This document shows positions 1 to 9,110 of a DNA stretch of 64,000 bases, piece after piece. Each line of letters opens with the position of its first letter. Within the stretch, counting starts at the first letter, position 1. Position numbers and translations under genes: made by a program. The notes below the pieces were generated by a model. It searched no databases. It saw only the letters and a program-made list of their open reading frames with translations, and was not told where the DNA came from. The stretch comes from an uncultured Clostridia bacterium. Its GTDB lineage: Bacteria > Bacillota > Clostridia > TANB77 > CAG-508. Location: contig CANRCF010000004.1 of assembly GCA_947629045.1 (NCBI GenBank), forward strand, positions 1 to 64,000. Reading direction: 5' to 3'.

Positions 1-60
1 AAATTACGGCTCTCTCTCTCTCTCTCTCTCTCTAGAGCCACAAGCGTTTTTACTTTTCAT
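1..60 (-). CDS. 5' end of a leader ORF containing an (AG)12 tract (MKSKNACGSREREREREP*, as assembled); copy of the leader at 24653; rest lies outside the window
   Basis: AGGAGGAGAACACATG then AAAAGTAAAAACGCTTGTGGCTCT(AG)12CCGTAATTT; nearly identical to 24597-24670 except repeat number. Confidence 0.55.
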
Positions 61-119
61 GTGTTCTCCTCCTTCTTATCTTTTAGATAATACTTTATAA
101 TTTTCTTGTGTATACTTAA

Positions 120-148
120 TTTATACCATATGAAATATTAATTGTCAA
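120..148 (-). promoter_or_regulatory. Putative sigma-A promoter for the (AG)n leader ORF at the left window edge
   Basis: Minus strand TTGACA-N17-TATAAA (TTGACA = complement of 143-148, TATAAA = complement of 120-125), followed by AGGAGG RBS and ATG at 60. Confidence 0.6.
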
Positions 149-155
149 TACAAAT

Positions 156-563
156 TTATTTACATTTTTCTTTTATTTCTTCTTCTGATAGTTTTCCTTC
201 TTTTCTTAAATAATCTGCAATTGCTTCATGTATGGCCTCTTCTGCTAAAACTGAACAATGCAATTTAACAGGTGGCAACCCATCTAATGCTTTTACAACA
301 TCACTATTTTTTAGTTTTAATGCTTCTTCTATTGTTTTACCTTTTATCATTTCTGTTGAAATACTACTTGAAGCTATTGCTGCTCCACAGCCAAATGTTT
401 TAAATTTAACATCTGTTATTATATTGTTTTCAACTTTTATAAACATTTTCATAATATCTCCGCAAACTGGGTTTCCAACTTCTCCAGTTCCAGATGCATT
501 TTCTATTTTTCCAACATTTCTTGGGTTTGTATAATGCTCTACAACTTTATCTGAATAATCCAT
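156..563 (-). CDS. nifU: Fe-S cluster assembly scaffold NifU/IscU-like
   Basis: MDYSDKVVEHYTNPRNVGKIE...GNPVCGDIMKMF...FKTFGCGAAIASSS typical of NifU/IscU. Confidence 0.93.
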   Translation of the reverse strand: MDYSDKVVEHYTNPRNVGKIENASGTGEVGNPVCGDIMKMFIKVENNIITDVKFKTFGCGAAIASSSISTEMIKGKTIEEALKLKNSDVVKALDGLPPVKLHCSVLAEEAIHEAIADYLRKEGKLSEEEIKEKCK

Positions 564-1744
564 TATTTATTTTCCTCCTCTATAAATTCTTCCCATAATG
601 GTGACATTTCTCTTAGTCTATTTACTATTTCTACTAAATTTTCTATTAAATAATCAACTTCTTCTTTAGTATTATATTTGCCTATTGATATTCTTAAAGA
701 ACCATGTGCAATTTCATGTGGCAAGCCAATCGCTAATAATACATGAGATGGGTCAAGTGAACCAGAAGTACATGCACTACCACTTGAAGCACAAATTCCT
801 TTTAAGTCTAGATTTAATAAAAGCCCCTCTCCCTCGATAAATCTAAATGAAATATTACTATTTCCCGGAAGCCTTTTTTCCATATCTCCATTTATTTTAA
901 TGTATGGAATTTTTTTGCTAACCTGCTCCACATAATAATCTCTTAATTCTTTTATTTTTCTATTATGTTCTTCTAAATTTTCATAAGCTTTTTCAATAGC
1001 CTTTGCCATTCCAACTATTCCTGCTACATTTTCAGTTCCTGCCCTCTTGCTTCTTTCTTGATGTCCTCCTGTAATAAGGCTTTCAAACTTTATTCCTGTT
1101 TTTACATACAAAGCCCCTATTCCTTTTGGTCCATAAAATTTGTGTGCTGATAGAGATAGACTATCAATATTTAATTTTTGAACATCTATTTCTACACTTC
1201 CTACTGCTTGAACTGCATCTGTATGAAAATAGATATTATTCTCTTTTGCAATTTTTCCTATTTCTTCTACAGGCTCTATTGTGCCAATTTCATTATTTGC
1301 AAACATTATTGTTATTAATATAGTAGATGGCTTAATAGTTTTCTTTAATTCTTCTAAATTAATTATTCCATTTTCATCTACTGAAATGTAGCTTACTTCA
1401 AATCCTTCTTTTTCTAGTTGCTTGCAAGTTTCTAATACTGCTGGATGTTCTATTTTTGATGTTATTATATGATTTCCTTTATTCCTATAAGCATGAGCAA
1501 TTCCTTTAATTGCAGTATTATCACTTTCACTTCCTCCTGCTGTAAAGTAGATTTCATTTGGCATACAATTTAACACTTTTGCAATTTTTTCTCTTGCATT
1601 TTCAACAGCTTTTCTGGCATCTCTCCCTATTTTGTATATAGCTGATGCATTGCCATAATCTTCTTTTAAATATGGCATCATTTCATTTAATACATCATCA
1701 TCTAATTTTGTAGTTGCTGCATTATCGAAATATACATTATTCAT
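563..1744 (-). CDS. nifS: Cysteine desulfurase NifS/IscS family
   Basis: YFDNAATTKLD, SAHKFYGPKGIGALY (PLP Lys), CASSGSACTSGSLDPSHVL. Confidence 0.95.
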   Translation of the reverse strand: MNNVYFDNAATTKLDDDVLNEMMPYLKEDYGNASAIYKIGRDARKAVENAREKIAKVLNCMPNEIYFTAGGSESDNTAIKGIAHAYRNKGNHIITSKIEHPAVLETCKQLEKEGFEVSYISVDENGIINLEELKKTIKPSTILITIMFANNEIGTIEPVEEIGKIAKENNIYFHTDAVQAVGSVEIDVQKLNIDSLSLSAHKFYGPKGIGALYVKTGIKFESLITGGHQERSKRAGTENVAGIVGMAKAIEKAYENLEEHNRKIKELRDYYVEQVSKKIPYIKINGDMEKRLPGNSNISFRFIEGEGLLLNLDLKGICASSGSACTSGSLDPSHVLLAIGLPHEIAHGSLRISIGKYNTKEEVDYLIENLVEIVNRLREMSPLWEEFIEEENK

Positions 1745-1907
1745 ATTATTTTTATACCTCTTTCAATTCATAGTATTTTAGTAGGAATTATACAACTTAA
1801 TTCCTAGTTTGTCAATAGGAATTAAAAATAAAAATTATAAGAGCATATAAATAGAATTATAAATCTTGAATTTCGCTTAGCTTTTTCTATTTTTATATGC
1901 TCTTATT

Positions 1908-2306
1908 TCATTTTATTAAATCTTCTAAAGTTTTACTGTCTACATATTCATTTATTACATCATCTAATCCTTTCCAAAAAGAATATGTCATACAGTCTTT
2001 TTTTCTTTCACATTCTCCATCTTCTGTTAAGCAGAATATTGGTGCTAAATCACCTTCTGTGGCTCTTAATATATCACCTACAATATATTCTTTTGGTGCT
2101 TTTGCCAGCTTATATCCTCCCATATTACCTCTGGCAGTTTCTAAGTATCCGGCTTTGTTTAATAATGCTATTATTTGCTCTAAATATTTATTTGAAATAT
2201 TTTGTCTTTTGGCTATATCTTTTAAAGCAATAAATTTATCACTACTATTTATTGCTAAATCAATCATTACCCTTAGTGCATATCTTCCTTTAGTTGAAAT
2301 TTTCAT
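1908..2306 (-). CDS. Rrf2 family transcriptional regulator (IscR-like)
   Basis: MKISTKGRYALRVMIDLA...ISNKYLEQIIALLNKAGYLETARGNMGGYKLA. Confidence 0.93.
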   Translation of the reverse strand: MKISTKGRYALRVMIDLAINSSDKFIALKDIAKRQNISNKYLEQIIALLNKAGYLETARGNMGGYKLAKAPKEYIVGDILRATEGDLAPIFCLTEDGECERKKDCMTYSFWKGLDDVINEYVDSKTLEDLIK

Positions 2307-2317
2307 TTAAATCCTCC

Positions 2318-3076
2318 TTATAGTTTTTTAATATTTTTCTTCTCTTGCATCATATAAACAAATTTTGATGTTATATTGTTTGGAGATATTTTAGCAAGTA
2401 CTCTCAAAGCTTTTATACCAAGCCCCGGAACTATTATAAATTTATTTTTTAACATTTTTTCAATAGCATATTTAGCAACTTTTTCACTGCTTAATGAATA
2501 TAAATTAAATTCAACACCTGCAACATTATTAAAGTTTGTATTTACTGGTCCTGGGCAAAGTAAGCTAATTTTTACATTTGATTTTGCCTTTTTTATTTCT
2601 TCTCTTATTCCTTCTGAAAGCCTTACAACATACGCCTTTGAAGCATAGTAGCTATCCATTAGTGGTCCTGGCATAAAACCTGCTATTGATGCTACATTTA
2701 ATATGTGCCCATCGTTTTTATCCATCATATCTTTTAGATATAATTTTGTTAAGATGTGTACTGCTGTTATGTTTGTTTTAATAAGGTTTAATTCTTTTTC
2801 TAAATCTGTTTGAGTAAAGTTTCCAAATATCCCAAAGCCTGCATTGTTAATTAATATATCAATATCTCTTGCCATTTCGTGTAGCTTTTTGCAGTTTTCT
2901 TCATTTGCTAAGTCCATAGGTATTACTTCTATGTTTTTACCTTTTAAGCTTTTCTTTACTTCTTGCAATTTTTCCTCATCTCTTGATACAAGCACTAAGT
3001 CATACCCCTTTTTATCTAATTCTCTTGCCATATCTCTTCCTATTCCAGAAGATGCACCTGTTATTAAAGCTCTCAT
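2318..3076 (-). CDS. Short-chain dehydrogenase/reductase (SDR)
   Basis: ALITGASSGIGRDMA, INNAGFG, YYASKAYV. Confidence 0.92.
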   Translation of the reverse strand: MRALITGASSGIGRDMARELDKKGYDLVLVSRDEEKLQEVKKSLKGKNIEVIPMDLANEENCKKLHEMARDIDILINNAGFGIFGNFTQTDLEKELNLIKTNITAVHILTKLYLKDMMDKNDGHILNVASIAGFMPGPLMDSYYASKAYVVRLSEGIREEIKKAKSNVKISLLCPGPVNTNFNNVAGVEFNLYSLSSEKVAKYAIEKMLKNKFIIVPGLGIKALRVLAKISPNNITSKFVYMMQEKKNIKKL

Positions 3077-3194
3077 AAATTTTATAATCCTTTCTTTTTA
3101 TTTAGTTTGTAAATATTAAATAAAAATATTTTTTAATCTCACTCTATTTAACTTATCATCTTTTATAACAATATTTTACTATTTTTATAAAATC

Positions 3195-3762
3195 CTATTC
3201 ATTGCCATATCCTTTTTCAATTAGCGATTCTTCTATTTTATTAACTCTTGATATGATTGATAAGAAAAATTTAGCTAATATTATTTTAATACTTTTTAAA
3301 TTGAAAGTAATATTTTTTGCAATGCAGGCTTCTTTTACTTCATATAAATCTCTTTTTAGTATTGGTAACATGGATAAAGAAATACTAACCATTACTTTAA
3401 TATCGTCAGTATTTATTTTTAACAATTTAAGTGGTGTGCAAAGCACTTTTATTGTTTCTGCTACTCCGTGCAATACTAGTAGTTTCAGAATAAATAATTG
3501 TAATATTGCATACCACAAATAGCTTAATTCCTATCCATAAAGCATTATTTAGATTATCTAATAGCCAATTTATTAAAAAAGTAAAAACTATAAATGGCAG
3601 TATTATTAAGGTTTTAGATATAACCTTTTTTATATTCACCTTAGCAATAATCATCATTAAGATATTAAGAAGGATGAAAAATAAAATTATCATGCTATTA
3701 GGTAAAAAGAATATGCTTGTACTATATGTAATAAATAATAAAAATTTAATTACATTTTTCAT
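3195..3762 (-). CDS. ecfT: ECF transporter T component (EcfT), encoded in two frames joined by +1 shift at CGGA (3465-3468)
   Basis: ORF 3427..3762 (to ...IIYSETTSIA) plus ORF 3195..3518 (GVAETIKVLCTPLKLLKIN...); skipping C at 3468 gives a continuous EcfT-like protein next to ecfA and folT. Confidence 0.75.
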
Positions 3763-3817
3763 TGTTTGAATTTCCTACCTTTATATAAAGCTTAAAAATT
3801 ATATGTTTATAATATTT

Positions 3818-4627
3818 TTACACTTTTAAAATTTCTTTTAGTTTAGTTACTAATTCATCTGCTGTAAAATCTTGCAAATCTATATTTATATTGTTCTCTT
3901 TTAGCCTACTTAAAATTTGAAGTATAGTAGGTTCTTTAATGTCAAACTCTTTGAATATATTAAACTTTTCCGTTAGTTCTTTTCTTGAAATTTCATTAAC
4001 TATATGACCATCACTTAATATTAAGGTCCTATCGGCAATTAAAATTTCATCTGCATTATTAGTTATGCAAATTATTGTATAGCCTTCTTTTTTCAAGTTT
4101 TTTATTATTTCATAAATTTCTTCTTTTCCTTTGCTGTCTATCATAGAAGTTGGCTCATCTAAAACTATATATTTGGGCTTTCTTGCTAAAATTTCTGCAA
4201 TCATTATTCTTTGCTTTTGCCCTAATGATAGTGTGTATAGATCATCATTTTTGTGTTCTAACATTCCTACTTGCTGTAATGCCGTATTTATTCTATTTTC
4301 AATTTCCGATTTTTCTAATTCTTTTAAAGAAAAGGCTAGTTCATCATAAATATTATTAAATATAATTTGGTTTTCTGGATTTTGAAAAACAATTCCTATT
4401 TTATATCTAATTTCTTTTTTATCTTTAATATTAACATCATCAATAAAAATGCTTCCATGCTTTAATTTAATAATTCCTGAAATTAGTTTTGCAATAGTTG
4501 ATTTACCTGATCCATTTTTACCTACAATGGCTAATATTTCTCCATCTTTTACTGAAAAATTTAGATTGTCTAATATTTTTAAATCTTTATTCTTATATTT
4601 GAATGATACATTTTCTACTTTAATCAT
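3818..4627 (-). CDS. ecfA: Energy-coupling factor transporter ATPase
   Basis: VGKNGSGKSTIAK Walker A, LSLGQKQR signature, YIVLDEPTSMID Walker B. Confidence 0.92.
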   Translation of the reverse strand: MIKVENVSFKYKNKDLKILDNLNFSVKDGEILAIVGKNGSGKSTIAKLISGIIKLKHGSIFIDDVNIKDKKEIRYKIGIVFQNPENQIIFNNIYDELAFSLKELEKSEIENRINTALQQVGMLEHKNDDLYTLSLGQKQRIMIAEILARKPKYIVLDEPTSMIDSKGKEEIYEIIKNLKKEGYTIICITNNADEILIADRTLILSDGHIVNEISRKELTEKFNIFKEFDIKEPTILQILSRLKENNINIDLQDFTADELVTKLKEILKV

Positions 4628-5156
4628 TTTCGCTCCTTATATAAGTATCAAATGGATTTCTTAACACTCTTTCAATAAATAGAATTACAATTATTTGTAT
4701 TGGTATCATAACAAGTTCTTTTACAATTCTTGTTCCAAGTAAAACTATGAATGCTTTACCAGTAGTAATACTTACCCACAATGTATTTAGCCCTATATTT
4801 GAAATTGCTGTAACTAATATTACTGAAATAATTACTCTTATAATAAATTGTTTTTCTGTATATGTATTTGCTTGTTTTTTATAAATTAATAGCCCATAAA
4901 TGAGTGCTGTTATTGCTGTACTTATTGTGTAGCCTACAAAATATGGTCCAGTTGGGAATAAAGTTGCTCCTATTACATCTCCTAAAACATTTAATAATAC
5001 TGCCCATTTTTGTCCTAACCATATTGCACATAGCATTGTTGGAATAAATGCGAAGCTGATTTTTAATAATGGTGTTTTTATTGATAAAAAGCGTGATAAT
5101 ATTATAAGCATTGCTAAAAGTAGCGCTGTAAGTATAATTTTTTTATTTCTAGACAT
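4620..5156 (-). CDS. folT: ECF transporter S component, folate (FolT) type
   Basis: LSRFLSIKTPLLKISFAFIPTMLCAIWLG...LGDVIGATLFPTGPYFVGYT resembles the FolT family. Confidence 0.8.
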   Translation of the reverse strand: MSRNKKIILTALLLAMLIILSRFLSIKTPLLKISFAFIPTMLCAIWLGQKWAVLLNVLGDVIGATLFPTGPYFVGYTISTAITALIYGLLIYKKQANTYTEKQFIIRVIISVILVTAISNIGLNTLWVSITTGKAFIVLLGTRIVKELVMIPIQIIVILFIERVLRNPFDTYIRSEND

Positions 5157-5235
5157 AAATGCCTCCTTATTTATGTAATTATTATACTTTATTTGCTTTT
5201 AAAAGACAATATTTTTTATTTTTCACATATAAAAA

Positions 5236-5265
5236 TATGGGATACTTTTTTATAAGTACCCCATA
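5236..5265 (-). terminator. Putative intrinsic terminator/attenuator in the folT leader
   Basis: Minus strand ATGGGGTACTT-ATAAAA-AAGTATCCCAT (11-bp stem, one G-U) followed by ATTTTTAT. Confidence 0.6.
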
Positions 5266-5410
5266 CCTATTTATAACTGCTTATTTATAAGGCTTAAGCA
5301 TTACCTAATTTGAAATCAGTTCATTTATAAGGCTTGAACTTTACCTAATTTAAAATCGTTCTTTTTTAGGTAGAACTTCCTATTAGTAATCAAATGATTA
5401 CTCTTATAGT
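5266..5410 (-). ncRNA. Candidate structured folT leader: tandem ~40-nt hairpin units
   Basis: Three hairpins: GTTC(TACCTAAAAAA)GAAC, GTTCA(AGCCTTATAAA)TGAAC, GCTTA(AGCCTTATAAA)TAAGC, spaced by AATTAGGTAA linkers; the last two stems differ by two compensatory base pairs. Confidence 0.55.
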
Positions 5411-5416
5411 ATATTT

Positions 5417-5446
5417 ATTATATCATTTTTTTATTCATTATGTCAA
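5417..5446 (-). promoter_or_regulatory. Putative promoter driving the folT leader
   Basis: Minus strand TTGACA-N18-TATAAT. Confidence 0.65.
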
Positions 5447-5524
5447 TGAAAAATATTCATTTTTTACAATTTTTTACATTGTATTTTTATTACTATTTAT
5501 AAGATTTTTGTAATGTCAAATTTA

Positions 5525-7808
5525 TTATTCCCCTAACTTTATTCTTCTAAGTCTTAAAGCATTTAATATTACAGTAATACTGCTAAATACCATTGCTATA
5601 CTTGCAATCATTGGATTAATTGATATTCCAACTGGCTTTAATATTCCGCATTGCAATTGGTATCATTAAGCAGTTGTAAAAGAATGCCCAAAACAAATTT
5701 TGCTTAATATTTCTTATTGTTTTTTTACTAATTTTTATTAAATTAACAATGCTATTTAAGTTATTACTTGTTAGTATTACATTTGATGAATCCATTGCAA
5801 TATCAGTTCCGGTATTTACGCTAACACCTATGTCAGAGCTTGCTAAGGCTGGGCTATCATTAATTCCGTCTCCACACATCATTACAAATTTGTTTTCTGC
5901 TTTTAAAGCTTTAATTGTCTTTGCCTTTTCAGATGGTAACACATTAGAAATTACTTTTGTTATTCCTATTTGTTTTGCAATTTTTTCAGCTGTTTCTCTG
6001 TTATCTCCTGTTAGCATTATAGTTTGTATTTTGTTTTTATTTAAAGTTTCTATTACTTCTTTTGCATTTTCTCTTACTACATCATTTGCTCCAATAAGTG
6101 CTATTACTTCGTTTGCTTTTGCTACATATATGATGCTGTTTCCTTGCTCTGATAGTGTTTTTTCATCATCTAAGTATTTATTTTCTATTTGATATTTTTC
6201 AAGTATTTTTGCATTTCCTACTATTATTTCTTCCGCTTCTAATTTATCTTCATCGTTTATTTTTTCTATGCTTTCTTCTATTTCTGCCTTACTTCCATCT
6301 TGCATTTTCACTTTTCCTTTAATTCCAAAACCTGCTATATTTTCAAATTCTTCTACTTCTAATGTTTTTAAGCTTTTTTCTTCCATGTAATCTGTAAATG
6401 CTTTTCCTATTGGATGTGCTGTTTTACTTTCTAAACTTCCTACTAATTGCACTAATTTATCTTCTTCTATGTTACTATAATTTATTATTTTTGCAATTTT
6501 CAATTTTCCATAAGTTAAAGTTCCAGTTTTATCAAATACTATTGTGTCTACTTTTTTAGCGCTTTCTAATATTTCGCTTTTCTTTACTAAAATACCGTTT
6601 CCCGCACATAACCCTTCACTTACTACAATGGCAAGTGGTGTTGCTAAACCTAAACTACATGGACAAGCTACAACTAATATTGTTACAAAAGTAGAAATTG
6701 CTGTACTAAAACTTTGACCAATTATTAAGTAGATTATGAAGGTAAGTATAGCAATTGCTATAACTGCTGGTACAAAATATCCGGACACTTTATCTGCTAT
6801 TTTTGCTATTGGTGCTTTTGTATTGCTTGCTTCTACTACTAGCTTTACAATTTCTGATATAGTTGATTCTTTTCCTATTCTTTCTGCTTTATATTCTATA
6901 TATCCATCATAATTCATGCTTCCTGCAATTACTTTGCCACCTTTTTCTTTTGATACTGGCTTACTTTCTCCTGTAATAAAGGATTCGTCTAAATGTGCTT
7001 TCCCTGAAATTATCTCTCCATCTACTGCAATTTTTTCTCCCGGCTTTGAAACTACTATGTCACCTTTACTTATTTCGTCAAGAGTAACTTCTTTTTCTAT
7101 TCCATCTACTTTAACTATCGCTTTCTCAGGTGTTATTGTAACTAATTTCTGAATTGCCTCTTTTGTTTTATCTTTGCTAAGTCCGTCTATATACCTTCCT
7201 AATTTAATGAAATATATAACTATGGCAGATGATTCAAAATATAAATTCATAGTATAACTATGGTTTCCTTTAATAATCATATACATTCCATATATGCTAT
7301 ATAAAAAACTGCTTATTACACCTATTCCTACCAAAGTATCCATATTAGGTGTTCCATGAATTAAATTTTTATAGCCATTTTTTAAAATGTCAAAACCATA
7401 TATCATAAATGCTATTGTTAAAACAAGAAGCACTATTGCATATTTTACTGCATTTGTATGTGGATTTACTATTTCTATTGTTGGCAAACCTATCATATGC
7501 CCCATTGAAATATACATTAAAAGAATTGCAAGTACACTAAAAATTATAAACTTAATTTTTTCTTTTTTAGTTTTACTTTCAAATTTTATTTCTTTAAATT
7601 CTCCCAAGCTTTTAAAACCTGCTTGTTTTACAAATTCTTCTAGTTTTGCTTGGTCTAACATTTTTTCATCATACTCAATGCTAGCATTTGCCATTACTAA
7701 ATTAACTGATGCACTTTTTATGCCATTTTGCTTATTTAAATATTTTTCTAAGCCATTAGAACAAGCACTACAAGTCATTCCATCAATAGATAAAATTATT
7801 TTTTTCAT
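5525..7808 (-). CDS. copA: Copper-translocating P1B-type ATPase; last 40 codons in +1 frame after CGGA (5645-5648)
   Basis: GMTCSACSNGLEKYL HMA, CPCSLGLATPLA, DKTGTLT. Zero frame ends ...IPIAMRNIKASWNIN*; +1 frame gives [40 protein letters not shown], the canonical CopA C-terminus. Confidence 0.9.
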
Positions 7809-7869
7809 AACTTAATTTTCCTCTATTTAACTTTTTTATTTAATGTCCTTAAACTACCCAAAGTATTAT

Positions 7870-8082
7870 CTAATCTTCTTTGATAACTTCAAATCCTATA
7901 TCTTCAATTTTTTCTTCCATAACACTTTTAGATACTTCTTCTTTTGCATTAACTGTTACTATTCCTTTATTATGGTCTGCTACTACATCTGAAACCCCAT
8001 CTATTGTTTTTAGAGCATTTTGTACTCTGTTTTCGCATCCATTGCATACCATTCCTTTTACTTTAATAACTGTTTCCTTCAT
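7870..8082 (-). CDS. copZ: Copper chaperone, heavy-metal-associated domain
   Basis: IKVKGMVCNGCENRVQNALKTIDGV, adjacent to copA. Confidence 0.85.
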   Translation of the reverse strand: MKETVIKVKGMVCNGCENRVQNALKTIDGVSDVVADHNKGIVTVNAKEEVSKSVMEEKIEDIGFEVIKED

Positions 8083-8173
8083 AATTTTTACTTCCTTTCT
8101 AAATTTAATTTTTAATTAACTTAAATATTTATTATCTTTTGTAATTTATTGTATTAATTTTATTCATTTTAGT

Positions 8174-8593
8174 TTAATGTTCTTCTAGTAATTTTTGAAA
8201 TTTATCGCTAAATTGTGGTGCATGCTTTTTTAAGTTGATTGGCCTTAATTCCTTATTTGTAAGGCAATGCTTTGTTTCTCCTGTTAAAAATATTTTACCC
8301 GTTTTTTTATCGCTCATTTCATAGCCCACGGTCATTCTTACGCCATTATATTCCTTCATATATACTCTAATTAATATTGTATCTCCAAATGTAGCATGAT
8401 ATTTGTAATCACAATTTACTCCTAATACTGGAATTGTTATATTGTTTTCTTCCAAAACTGCAAAAGGCATATCTATACTATTAAGCCATGAGCACCTTGC
8501 TTCTTCCATATATCTAATATAGTTAGAATGATGCACTACCCCCATTTTATCTGTTTCATAATAATTAACTGTTCTTTCAAATACAAAACTCAT
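8174..8593 (-). CDS. Acyl-CoA thioesterase, hotdog fold (YbgC-like)
   Basis: YYETDKMGVVHHSNYIRYMEEAR. Confidence 0.88.
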   Translation of the reverse strand: MSFVFERTVNYYETDKMGVVHHSNYIRYMEEARCSWLNSIDMPFAVLEENNITIPVLGVNCDYKYHATFGDTILIRVYMKEYNGVRMTVGYEMSDKKTGKIFLTGETKHCLTNKELRPINLKKHAPQFSDKFQKLLEEH

Positions 8594-8659
8594 AATTTTT
8601 CTTCCTTTATAATATATTTAGGTTTTTAGAGGTTGCCCATAAACCTTAAAATTACTTTT

Positions 8660-8959
8660 TTATGATTTATTAAATTTTTTAAATAAAGAAACTAATTCAT
8701 CTACTATTTCTGTATTTCCTTGCTCTAAGTCTCTTGATACACAACTATATAAATGATTTTCTAGTATATGATTTGATAAGCTTTTAACGGAATTTTCAAT
8801 AGCTGATAATTGTACCAAAATATCATTACAATATGAATCTTCTTCTATCATTCTTTTTATGCCTTTTAGCTGTCCTTCAATTCTACTTATTCTATTATTT
8901 ATAATCTTTTTTTCGTCATCACTTCTATGTGTTTTCTTTTTACAACATTCACTTTTCAT
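8660..8959 (-). CDS. CsoR/FrmR-type metal-sensing transcriptional repressor
   Basis: INNRISRIEGQLKGIKRMIEEDSYCNDILVQLSAIENSV. Confidence 0.92.
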   Translation of the reverse strand: MKSECCKKKTHRSDDEKKIINNRISRIEGQLKGIKRMIEEDSYCNDILVQLSAIENSVKSLSNHILENHLYSCVSRDLEQGNTEIVDELVSLFKKFNKS

Positions 8960-8981
8960 ATTATCACCACCATTTAAAATT

Positions 8982-9020
8982 ATATACCCTCCATGGTATT
9001 TTGTAAATAGGAGGGTATAT
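8982..9020. promoter_or_regulatory. Inverted repeat upstream of csoR-like gene; candidate operator
   Basis: ATATACCCTCC-N17-GGAGGGTATAT, perfect 11-bp arms. Confidence 0.5.
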
Positions 9021-9062
9021 ATTAAAAAATGTTGGTATTACAGTGAATATGATTTATAGAAA

Positions 9063-9105
9063 TTAAAAAAGCTTCAAATTTTTTAGTTTGAAACTTTTTT
9101 AATTT
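9063..9105 (-). terminator. Putative intrinsic terminator downstream of 9111..9647
   Basis: AAAAAGCTTCAAA/TTTGAAACTTTTT hairpin. Confidence 0.5.
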
Positions 9106-9110
9106 GCTTT

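Noticed and set aside
232-534. ORF-track entries on the opposite strand of clear genes (e.g. 232..534 +, 1126..1323 +, 5749..6192 +, 46463..46660 +, 57128..57469 -)
   Set aside because: They lie antisense or out of frame within confident CDSs, are rich in Leu/Phe/Ile from AT-rich complement, and show no family signal.
5266-5410. Calling the folT leader a tetrahydrofolate riboswitch
   Set aside because: I could not match the THF riboswitch core I know; only tandem short hairpins are visible, so it is reported as unclassified.
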